A program made the position numbers and the translations under genes. A DNA stretch of 64,000 nucleotides from Ampelomyces quisqualis. Lineage: Eukaryota; Ascomycota; Dothideomycetes; Pleosporales; Phaeosphaeriaceae. Shown one piece after another: positions 20,792-29,450 of the stretch. The DNA lies in NCBI GenBank assembly GCA_018398575.1, contig JAGTXZ010000005.1, positions 2,790,001 to 2,854,000 on the forward strand, read 5' to 3'. Under the pieces are notes generated by a model. The model ran no database searches and was not told the DNA's origin. It worked only from the letters and a program-made list of their open reading frames with translations. Numbering within the stretch: position 1 is the first letter of the stretch; each line of letters opens with the position of its first letter.

Positions 20792-22276
20792 TCACTGCTT
20801 AGCTTTTGCCGCCTCTCCCTTTTCCTTTTTCTTCTTCTCAATCTCCGCCAACTTCTGCGCCTTCTTCATGGCGTTCTTCGTCATTGGCTTGCCATCAGCA
20901 TCTAGCATTGGCGTCTCACCAGCCTCCTTCTTGCCCTCCTCCTTCTCGACTTTCTTTGTTGGGTTCGGATTACCCTTCCACTCAAGCTTCCTCGGCCGCA
21001 AGAACTCTTCCAATACCTCGTCTGTGACCTTTGCGCGCGATTCCTGGAACTTCTTCACGTATGCGGTCATCATGTTGATGCACTCCTTCTTCATGTCTCC
21101 AGTGAGAAGGGTGCCAGCTCGGTATTCATCGGCGAGGCGGAGTAGCTTCTCGTCGTCTTCTTCAAAGTATGCGAGGTATTGGTACGGTACATCGATATCT
21201 GGGTTTCCGCCCTTCTCTCTGTGGAGCTCCATTGTCTCCTGGCCGCCGGAAAAGGCGTGGCTGTTGATCTTCTTCTTGACTTGCTTTTCGCTGTCGCTCA
21301 TGAAAATGGCCGAGTTGGGATTTGACGCGCTCATCTTGCCGCCTGCGCCCTGCAGCGCGGTGAGGAACTTGGAGTGGATGAGTGCGGGCTTTGGTGTAGG
21401 GTGGTCCATTCGGGTGCAGTTCTCGCGGACAAGGCGGAAGTAGGGATCTTGGTCGATTGCGCAAGGGATGAGACATGGTATCGCGGCGAGCTTTTTCGAG
21501 CGCTTGTAGGTCTTGGTGTCTTGGCCCCAAATAAAGGGATATGAAGATGCGAATGCTGCAACGCACTGCTTCGCGGCGAATGCGTTGCTCCCGATGTTGG
21601 TGGATCCGTGGAAGCCGAATGCGCCGCGCACTTGGTTGTTGGTAATGAGCTTCTCGAACTCGGTGGTGTTCAGGCTAAAGTGTCTGTTGAAGCCAGAGGT
21701 GAAGAATTCCGAGTCGATGTACATGAATGTCTTCTTGACGTCGAAGCCGACCGAGATGACGTCCTTTGCATTTGAGCGCGCGAATTCGTACACCTCTTCC
21801 TGCTTCAGCTTCTCTTTGAACAGGAACTTCTCGTCGTCGGTCAGCATGATGACCAGTGGAACGTCGAAAACATCTTGCAGCCACTTTGTGAACTCGAAGG
21901 GAATGGTGTGCCCAATGTGCATGGCATCACTGCTCGGTCCGCGCCCGGTGTACAGCAGAAAGTCGTCGCCACGTTCGTACGTGTCCAGGATCAGCTCGAG
22001 GTCGCGGTGCGAGAAGAAGAGCCGCCGCCGCAGCCAACGATGCGGCTTGTGGCCGGTGACGCGCTCGAAGCGCTCGAGGAGAGCATCGTCTATGAGTTTT
22101 GTGGCCCACTTGTGTGATATTGCGGCGTAGTCGAACTCGAGGACATTGCCGTCGGCGTCGGTGGCGGCTTGCACGTCCCAGGGATTGATTTCTTGCTCGG
22201 TGGCTTTAGCGATAGACTCGCCCGCGGACTCGTCCAGGTGGAGGGCGGCCACAGAGGGCGGTTGTGGCTCGGTCAT
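20792..22276 (-). CDS. WRS1: tryptophanyl-tRNA synthetase, cytoplasmic
   Basis: Charges tRNA-Trp for cytosolic translation. The single exon encodes 494 residues. Class I signatures are clear: HIGH at residues 120-123 (DAMHIGHTIPF) and the KMSKS equivalent KMSAS at 314-318 (GAGGKMSASNPNSAIF). The eukaryotic/archaeal type is shown by LLYTGRGPSSDAMHIGH and by the N-terminal extension NPWDVQAATDADGNVLEFDY. The last ~60 residues form a Lys/Glu-rich tail usual in fungal orthologues. It shares a 465-bp divergent promoter with the UPS1-like gene. Confidence 0.97.
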   Translation of the reverse strand: MTEPQPPSVAALHLDESAGESIAKATEQEINPWDVQAATDADGNVLEFDYAAISHKWATKLIDDALLERFERVTGHKPHRWLRRRLFFSHRDLELILDTYERGDDFLLYTGRGPSSDAMHIGHTIPFEFTKWLQDVFDVPLVIMLTDDEKFLFKEKLKQEEVYEFARSNAKDVISVGFDVKKTFMYIDSEFFTSGFNRHFSLNTTEFEKLITNNQVRGAFGFHGSTNIGSNAFAAKQCVAAFASSYPFIWGQDTKTYKRSKKLAAIPCLIPCAIDQDPYFRLVRENCTRMDHPTPKPALIHSKFLTALQGAGGKMSASNPNSAIFMSDSEKQVKKKINSHAFSGGQETMELHREKGGNPDIDVPYQYLAYFEEDDEKLLRLADEYRAGTLLTGDMKKECINMMTAYVKKFQESRAKVTDEVLEEFLRPRKLEWKGNPNPTKKVEKEEGKKEAGETPMLDADGKPMTKNAMKKAQKLAEIEKKKKEKGEAAKAKQ

Positions 22277-22741
22277 GGTGTTTCTCCGCTGCGTGCGGGG
22301 AGAAGATGTTGCAAGAGCTAGAGGACATCAACCCCGCCGTGCACCGCCCCAGCTGCGCCACGCCTCCCATTGGTCAGGACTGCGCCACGTCTCTCATTGG
22401 TCAGGGCTGCGGCGGCTTCTCCGCAGTCCTTTGAGGCAAATCTCGTGCGCAATGGTCATGCCAACATGCCGTCACACCACGCCTCGCACCACTTCACCCT
22501 CCCACGCCGCCCCAAACCGCCTGTTCGTTGTCCGCCAGTGCAATCCAATCGCGCAAAACAATGCAAGCCCCCCACCGGACATAGTCGCCCGCGATACAGG
22601 TTGCTTTGAGCTCCCTCGTTGCTTACCTCAGCCGCCTTCTCCGCATCACCAGCATCACCAGCATCACCAGCATCACCAGCATCACCAAGCAGCCTTGCAG
22701 GCGAGAAACCCCCACATCGCAGACCGAATCCAATCGCCACA
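22277..22741. promoter_or_regulatory. divergent WRS1/UPS1-like promoter with paired CCAAT boxes
   Basis: Two reversed CCAAT boxes (ATTGGTCA) lie at 22369-22376 and 22396-22403. Both are embedded in an imperfect 27-bp tandem repeat (TGCGCCACG-ctc-CATTGGTCAGG). This arrangement fits binding by the fungal CCAAT-binding complex and could serve both genes (inference). Confidence 0.55.
22644..22688. repeat. (CATCACCAG)5 minisatellite in the 5' leader
   Basis: Five tandem 9-bp units (the last ends CATCACCAA) lie about 55-100 bp before the UPS1-like start codon. The frame is open through the repeat into the gene, but there is no ATG before it, so it is probably untranslated. Confidence 0.85.
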
Positions 22742-23581
22742 ATGGTCAAGTTTTACTCGTCCTCGGAGACATACCCGTACCCGTTCCCCGCCGTCACGCT
22801 CGCATACTTCCTCCGCTACCCGAACCCCTACTCGACGCACGTCCTATCCACCGACACCATCGCGCGCAACTTCGACCCCGAGACCCAGCGCCTGACAACC
22901 ATCCGCCTGCACCTCAAGCGCTCCAAGCTGCCCGCCGCCGTCCTCAAGCTCCTGCCTCGCTCGCTGCTCGGCGCTTCTGCCACCGGCGACACGCAGACGT
23001 TCATTCTCGAGAAGTCCGTCGTCGACGTCAAAGAAGGATGGATGGACACGGAGAGCCGCAACCTCGAGTGGACCGGCGTCCTCAGCGTCGTCGAGCGTCA
23101 GAAGTTTGTCCGCCCGAACCCGAGCACGGGCGGCGACGACGCCGGGATCTGGCAGGGCATGGAAGGCGCAGCTCGCAGACACGGCTTCATCAATTTCGGC
23201 GGCGCCCGAGTCGAAGATTCCGGCAGCGGGTCCACCGACGTCACTTCCTCTGTCACGCTGCACTCTCACATTGGCGAGGCGTGGAAGAAGAAGCGCGAGG
23301 CGGCTCGTGAAGGCGCTGCTGTTGAGGACGACCAGCCGCAGAAAATGGGCTTCTTGAGAAGCTGGGGCACCGCGGCGTTGCAGCGCAATATCGAGAAGAT
23401 TGGCCTTACGCGCGCACAGCGCAGTCAGCCGAATGCGCGCGAAGGCATGAAAGTCGTGCTGGAGCGCATGCGCGAGGGCGGGCTGGTCGCTGTGCTGGAA
23501 GGCATGAGACGCGATCGAGAAAATATCTTAGCCGGACGACCGCTGGCAGTGAGCAACAGGACGGGCAGGGACGACAAATAA
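22742..23581 (+). CDS. UPS1: PRELI/MSF1-domain mitochondrial lipid-transfer protein, Ups1-like
   Basis: A 279-residue single-exon protein starting MVKFYSSSETYPYPFPAVTL. The PRELI/MSF1 domain fills the first ~175 residues: FLRYPNPYSTHVLSTDTIAR, then RLTTIRLHLKRSKLP, then TESRNLEWTGVLSVVE. The YPNPYS-HVLS-DTI-R motif fits Ups1, which with Mdm35 moves phosphatidic acid across the intermembrane space for cardiolipin synthesis, better than Ups2. The protein is about 100 residues longer than yeast Ups1, with a basic helical tail (GMKVVLERMREGG). The start is fixed by the family N-terminus. Confidence 0.85.
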   Translation: MVKFYSSSETYPYPFPAVTLAYFLRYPNPYSTHVLSTDTIARNFDPETQRLTTIRLHLKRSKLPAAVLKLLPRSLLGASATGDTQTFILEKSVVDVKEGWMDTESRNLEWTGVLSVVERQKFVRPNPSTGGDDAGIWQGMEGAARRHGFINFGGARVEDSGSGSTDVTSSVTLHSHIGEAWKKKREAAREGAAVEDDQPQKMGFLRSWGTAALQRNIEKIGLTRAQRSQPNAREGMKVVLERMREGGLVAVLEGMRRDRENILAGRPLAVSNRTGRDDK

Positions 23582-23904
23582 AGCATGATATGGACGGCAT
23601 GTATGATGATATAACATTTAGCGATGGCGTATTGGTTTCTCCCCCTGCCCTTTCATTTCGACGGCCTCGAAGTTTCTGTCTGGGGTGGACTTTGTATCAT
23701 TTATGCACCATGTGCAATTCCTTAGTTTGTCACAAATATCTGTATCCGCAACACCAACACCAACAAAACTCCTCGCAGCAAGTCAAACAACACCCAAATG
23801 AACCGAAAAAAAATAAATCCCAAAAAAACATGCAAACTCCATCACGTGCCAAAACAAGACGGTGGGTATCATCATATACGTGCTCCATGCCCATCCCTCG
23901 CCCC
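23582..23904. other. convergent 3' flanks
   Basis: Spacer between the UPS1-like stop and the stop of the ferric-reductase-like gene. An A-rich part lies near 23805-23830. No gene is present. Confidence 0.45.
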
Positions 23905-25689
23905 TCAACTATCCCAAATAGGCCCATACGCCCTCCCCCCTCTTCCCTGCACCCCGCTCACAACCCTCCCCGTAACCACCTTATTACTCAACACAAACAC
24001 AGCATCGACCTTGCACGCCCTCCTCTCGCGCTCCACCATGCCCAGTAAATCCACCCTGCCCAGCGCATCGCTGTCCAAAACCACCGCATCCGCGTCCGCC
24101 TGTTTGACTAAGTCCAGTATCTCCTGGCCGTAGGTATCTCGCGGGGAGCGGGTGGACCAAATCAAGCGTGCGAATTGAGTGGGCGGACGTTCGAGGAGAC
24201 TAGATAGCGCGGGGCCGATGCCCGAGCCCGTGGTGAGGATGAGGATGCGGGGGAAGAGGAGGGAGAGGGAGAGGACGCCTGCTTTTGGGTGTGGTTTGGT
24301 CCAGAAGGTGAGGGTTGTTGTTTGCGTGTCTGCGGTTGAGGGGCGTTGGGAGCGCAAGTGCTCGAGCTGGGCGTGGGCGATGATTTGGCGCGTCCAGTCG
24401 CCTGCGTTGGAGACGACTATGCTTGCTCCCTGCTTGTTTGCCGCTGGGGGGTTTGAGGGGAGGGAGGAAGGGAGGAGAGTTGTCGTGGCTGGAAAGGTGG
24501 CGAAGGGATGCCATTCTTTCAATGGCGACGAGGAAATCGATAAGCATGAGAAGCGGTGGACTCGGTTTGCGAAACTGAGGCGGATGGCGTGGGAGGAAAG
24601 GATGTGTGCGGTGAATGTCCAGCGGCGGATCCGGAGCCAGGGGTATATCAGCAGGCAGCTGATAGCGATGAGGTTCCAGAAGGTCGGGTCGTGGAGAAGA
24701 ATCTTGGTGGCAGAGTTTCGTGGCGTAGAATTGTGAGCTGTGAGAAGGAAAAGTTGTGCCCAAAATAAGCCGATGCATGACCAGCCTAGGAAGCGATGCG
24801 TCATTTCAAAGGTGTTGTGGTGTTTTGCTCGTAGAGTGGGGTAAGATAGGACTAGAATCATCAGGAGGACCAAGAGAATGATGGCTGTGAGGATCGTGAT
24901 GTACCAGGAACATGCTTGTCTCAAGAACATCCTGCATATTGTGACTGTGAAGACAAGCCACCAGAGTGTTCCGGCGACGGCTGCGCCGCTGTGGATTCCG
25001 CCGTAGCAGTATACCCTCGCGACCATTGTGCGGATCCACAAGGGAACGGACCAGGGTACTAGCCATGCAGTCCGGAAGAGCAGGTTCACGAGGTAGTCTT
25101 GTCTCATGAGAATTGCGAGAAGAAAATTTGAGGATGCGAATGCTGCAAGCGTCGTACTTGATTGTTCCTCGTCGACATCTTTTGACTGATATTTGCGAAG
25201 AAGTATCAAGCCTCCAATTACGTTGACACCGAAGACGAATGTGAAGAGTCGACGGTATACGTTGAAGATGGTGTATCGGAAAATTCGGAAGACCCGGACA
25301 TGCCGCCGTATTGGTTGATGGAATGAGTAATGTTCGGTTTCGGCCCATTCTCGATCATGCTTGTGAGATTCAGGCGAGTACCAGGTTGATGTATCGCTGA
25401 AGTTTTTGCTTCGTGGTCGAGTGGGGTAAACAGCCTTTTCCAGATCGAGGACCTCGTCGTACGCTGGTGGTAATGTAAACTGACTCGGGTCGAAGTCGAG
25501 TGCCGGAAACGATGGCAGTGGAAGTATCAAAGCACCATCACTCGCGTGTCCATCACATCGGCCACCTCTTTGAGTCCGTCTTTCCCACCAGCCCTGATAC
25601 TGGCAAGCCTTGACCGAAAAAGTGTGCATTCCGCGGTACCTGTATGACTCTGTCAAATGCAACAGACCGGTAGAAAACAAATCGCCCAT
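23905..25689 (-). CDS. ferric-reductase-like membrane flavoprotein (TmpA-like)
   Basis: Multi-pass membrane oxidoreductase of about 590 residues. Helices begin with LFTFVFGVNVIGGLILL, then LAAFASSNFLLAILM, LWWLVFTVTICRMFL, AIILLVLLMILVLSY and LGWSCIGLFWAQLFLLTAH. An EWHPFATFP segment follows, matching the HPF motif of FAD-binding in the FRE family, then a Gly-rich ILTTGSGIGPALSSLLER nucleotide-binding loop. The layout resembles Aspergillus TmpA and related proteins often labelled NRPS12-like in fungal annotations, not classical iron reductases. The N-terminus is uncertain: ATG 25689 (MGDLFSTGLL) is used, the frame is open to 25989, and an intron near 25640 is possible. Electron acceptor and substrate are unknown. 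Confidence 0.7.
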   Translation of the reverse strand: MGDLFSTGLLHLTESYRYRGMHTFSVKACQYQGWWERRTQRGGRCDGHASDGALILPLPSFPALDFDPSQFTLPPAYDEVLDLEKAVYPTRPRSKNFSDTSTWYSPESHKHDREWAETEHYSFHQPIRRHVRVFRIFRYTIFNVYRRLFTFVFGVNVIGGLILLRKYQSKDVDEEQSSTTLAAFASSNFLLAILMRQDYLVNLLFRTAWLVPWSVPLWIRTMVARVYCYGGIHSGAAVAGTLWWLVFTVTICRMFLRQACSWYITILTAIILLVLLMILVLSYPTLRAKHHNTFEMTHRFLGWSCIGLFWAQLFLLTAHNSTPRNSATKILLHDPTFWNLIAISCLLIYPWLRIRRWTFTAHILSSHAIRLSFANRVHRFSCLSISSSPLKEWHPFATFPATTTLLPSSLPSNPPAANKQGASIVVSNAGDWTRQIIAHAQLEHLRSQRPSTADTQTTTLTFWTKPHPKAGVLSLSLLFPRILILTTGSGIGPALSSLLERPPTQFARLIWSTRSPRDTYGQEILDLVKQADADAVVLDSDALGRVDLLGMVERERRACKVDAVFVLSNKVVTGRVVSGVQGRGGRAYGPIWDS

Positions 25690-27469
25690 ATAGGTGTGTC
25701 GTGCGAATCTAATCTGGACAAGTCCGTTACTTATACTCGTTGGTCTTGCAGGCACAGCTCCACATTTTCGGATCAGAGACACGACAAGCCCCAGTTTGCG
25801 CAAACCCGGTCCGACGCTAAGACATGCTCCATGGTGGGCTGAGGCAGCAAGGAGAAGGAGTGACGAAATGAGAGGGACACAAGAACGAGTGGGTAAGATG
25901 AGTTTTGCCTCTGCGCCCACGGTGTTTCCATGCCAGATCGAGGGTATGCGGTTTGAGCTTCCCACGTGGAATGCATTCTGGGTGATCACGGCAGATAGCG
26001 TGCATATCGGAAAGTTTCGTCAATGCCTGTCGAGGCATGGCACGCCTGTCACAGTGTCGTAAGTGGTTGTGTGCGCCGCATAGAAATACAGGTATGGCAA
26101 TTGCGACAGAAATCGGTTGTGGACAAATGCAGAATCATGGCATGTTTTGTTTCGATTGTTCTGGTTAGCAGTGTTTGTGGATACCATCGTGCGCTTCTCA
26201 AGCCTACTCTAGACAACACGGGCATTCCAGGGTGCTTGGCGTCACCTACCATATCGTTCCTAGTGGTTGCCCATCCTGGTACGATGCAAGACTGTTGCAT
26301 ACGGCCGGCTGCGGAAGTACTGACTGAGGCAAATATGGATGCTGGCGGCAAGCGCAAAGCGTATTAGTATGCGGGGCCAAAGGTATCGCAGATCAAGTAG
26401 CGTGCGCGCTTGTGTCCCTGGGAGGTTCTGCAAGGAGCGCCACTGTTGCTAGTAGCCGTTTGAGGGCGAGTGTGCGGTTGACGCTCTACTTAACAGAGGT
26501 TAGCTGGCTCAAAGGACCACTGGCGATGTAATTTGGCCATGCGTGCTGCGAGAAGTGAACCCGAACCTCATGCACAAACTCGTAACACACAAATTAGTCC
26601 ATACCAATGACATACATGTTCTGAGATCTCGACGGCTAGTGCTGCACGTAAAGCTGTATTGAGAGGCGCGTCGACCATGCAGGACAAAAAGGTACTGACG
26701 CACCTTCGTGTTGAGGCGTGCGCCGGTGCATGTTTTCCTCCCTCAACCGGGTAGCTGGGACCTGATGAGCCAGGACTGTTGCACGCAAGGGGTGATACAC
26801 TCGGCCCAATCCGGATGTTTGGCGTCGTCGCGCAGCGAGGAGGGAGGTGATCTGTGATACAAAAACAAACAGAGATTTCAAATTCATGCATCCCTTCCGG
26901 ATGTAGCCATGACGTTTCGGTACGTTGCCGGTTTGGACTGGAGAAGCATGCATGTTGCGACGTCGTGCAACCTGTAAATAGTCGTTGTACGACTGCACGC
27001 AGTTTGATTAGCGTCCAAGGGACTAAACGTCCGAGAGTGTCGATCCGGGGTACTAGGCCCGAACACGACAGGTATCGAGTTGCTGAGTTGAGTAGGCCTT
27101 GGTCTGGATGAGAGTCTGCTGAAGCTTCCTATCTCCTTCGGCTCCTTATTTCATGTCAGCTGTGGTCATACCGAAATTCTAAAGGTCATGGTAGGCAGGG
27201 CACTTTGATCAATTGGTTGAAAGTCCGCACTGCCAGGCTTCTGCTGTAGACATCCAGTCATGTAAGCTAGCGGAGAAGAGACCAAAAATGACGTCTATCC
27301 AGTGAAATGTGGACAAGAAGTTGCAGACCAAGTGTCAATCGCAGATACCCGTTTTGAATGCGGCGTGAGACTGTTGCTCAAAGCCAACGCCGCATGCTTT
27401 CGGCGTCGTTTTGCAGTGAGTCGCTATGCGCCATGTTCATCGCCTGTGACCCTGTCCACCCTGCTGTGA
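25690..27469. other. gene-free stretch of about 1.8 kb
   Basis: Upstream of the ferric-reductase-like gene and downstream of the BTB-type gene. Frames of 60-122 codons occur on both strands and look accidental. No RNA gene or transposon end was recognised. Confidence 0.45.
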
Positions 27470-29108
27470 TTACGCTGCATTGACCTGCCCGTCGGACGCG
27501 AAGTGCATACTTCCTTCGTCCGTGTACACGCTCTCTGGCCTAACGTCGAGGTCCTGCACCTCCTCGATCTTGAGTTGGCGGCGTTCTAGCATAGCCTCAA
27601 TCAGTAGAAGCGAGATCCGATGGTTGACCGTGAGTGCAAGCTCCCGCCACAAGCCCGGGTCAAGACACTCGGCAAGCGTGCTGATGACCAGGTCAAGGAG
27701 TCGTTGCGGGCACTTGGTGTCCTTGAGCACATGTGAGAACACAACTTGGACAACGTTGTCGGTGGCTGTGGCTTTAGCTGGCGTAGCGCTTTCCGGGTTG
27801 GCACGAGAATCGAGGCCGAGCAGCTGCTGCAAGGTACGACCCTCTGAGAAACCGGCTTCGATCATGCCTTCGGTCTCGGTCAACAGCTTAGCAAGGCACT
27901 TCTGCGCAAGGACTGCCATGCCTAAGCTGACCGCTAGGGCATGTATAGAGTATCTGAAGGGGAACGGGATTAGCGGCTTCCAGGTTTCGTGTCTTGGTGA
28001 GATGATATGGAGCTTGGGCTGTCGCGGAGATTTCATTCTAAGGAGCAGAACACTTACAGATGTTCAGCATCTTCGAAGTTCAGGACGCCACAACAATAGA
28101 TCCACTGAACGAGCGACCTCACGACTCTCGCTTCGGAGGTCTGCAGAATGATGCGTCCCTGTGCTGCTGCTTTGATTGGCTTCGATCCGGCTACTTCTCT
28201 TTCGGACTGTTTGATCGACCGCAATTTTTCCGAGAGACATTTGGCTACGGCATATACACCCTTGGACTGCAAGCCTTGGAGCCGCGACTGCACACTCATG
28301 CCTGGAAGATCCTTCTTGGATAGCATCCCCTTGGCCTGCGGTGCGGTGACGTTCTTTTTGGTAACTTGGTCGATAATGGCGTCATCAACGAGCTGCTGTA
28401 TGCCTTTACGATAGGTTCTGAGTGGGTAGTTTTCGTGGACCTCGACGATCAAGGGGATTGCCTGCGGGGATATTTAGCCAAGTGCAAATGCGGCGGATGG
28501 CCAGGAAGTCATTTGAGCAAGTCATATACCTGTCTTTCCTTGTGCAACTCCTCGAAATCCTGGCACGATAGTCGTGGATGAATGAAGTCCTTCAACTGCT
28601 TTCGCAGCTTATCTGCAATGATGTACGACTCTCGCAAGACTTCTGCACTCTTGAAGTATTTGATTAAGCCGTCGCTGTGGCAGCACAACATTTCCTTGTG
28701 AACGACCTTGCGCTCTCTGAGATTCTTACCATACTCGAGAGTGATTTCCGTCTCCATCAACATCCTAGAAATGAGGTCAGTAAAGGCTCAGAAGTCGAGT
28801 GACAAACACGGTTCCTACTGGAAGGGCTGAAAGTTGCCTTTGGCATCCGGATCGATGAGCTGAGCGTCACTTGGGCTCTGCGCGCGCTCGCTTTCTAGCC
28901 CTGAGCTCGATGGAGTCATCTTGCGTGGTGTAGTGTTCACCTGCTGTTGGCGAAGAGTGGAAGAAGCACGTTCAGACTTATCGAGAGCCTCAGTCGTTGC
29001 TCGTGATGCTACCGACGCTGCTGGGGCTGACGCTCGCTCTGACGCCACGCCGTGGTGTTCTTGCGGTCTGTCGTTGTCGTTGTTGTTGTTGTTGTTGTTG
29101 TTGCCCAT
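27470..29108 (-). CDS. BTB/POZ-like protein
   Basis: Four exons (29108-28819, 28764-28530, 28461-28058, 27953-27470) join in frame to 470 residues. Donors are GTAGGA, GTATAT and GTAAGT; acceptors are TCTAG, CGCAG and TTCAG. The N-terminus is an Asn run (GNNNNNNNNDND) followed by a disordered Ser/Ala-rich stretch. Exon 2 starts like a fungal BTB domain: TLEYGKNLRERKVVHKEML, where VHKEML corresponds to the vHk-lL motif. The middle part has RVVRSLVQWIYCCGVLNFED, then YSIHALAVSLGMAVLAQKCL, matching the end of BTB domains. Members act as protein-protein adaptors, often for cullin ligases; the partner is unknown here. A GTT/AAC microsatellite at 29070-29105 encodes the Asn run and is likely length-variable. 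Confidence 0.7.
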
Positions 29109-29450
29109 TGTGAAAGGCTCAGAGAACAGAGAGATGAAGAGTGTGAGGAGGAGCGAGAGAAGGGCAGAGAGAGGGTCTATAAGAGCTGCTGAAATAGCAG
29201 ACGATGCAGGCCAATCTCACCTGAAGCCATGCACCCATGATGGCGATGATGCCTACGCACCCACGATAATGATGCCAGGTGAGAGAAGCACACAGTCGAC
29301 CACTTGGTGACTGGTCTTGTGATGGCATGAGCTGCCATGGTGAGCAGACGGGTGAAGGCCAGAGGTGGGGGCGGCATGCGAACATCCGGATCCGGACAAG
29401 CGCCGACCCCACTAGGGGCACTAGTCACGGCAACTGCCGGGCGGTAACAA
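29109..29450. promoter_or_regulatory. divergent region between the BTB-type gene and GCP3
   Basis: A 342-bp divergent spacer with a purine-rich part (gagaga) at about 29115-29175, which is the leader side of the BTB-type gene. No specific site can be assigned. Confidence 0.4.

Noticed and set aside
22644..22688. CRISPR-like repeat array
   Set aside because: Contiguous 9-bp units without spacers in a eukaryotic promoter; a minisatellite.
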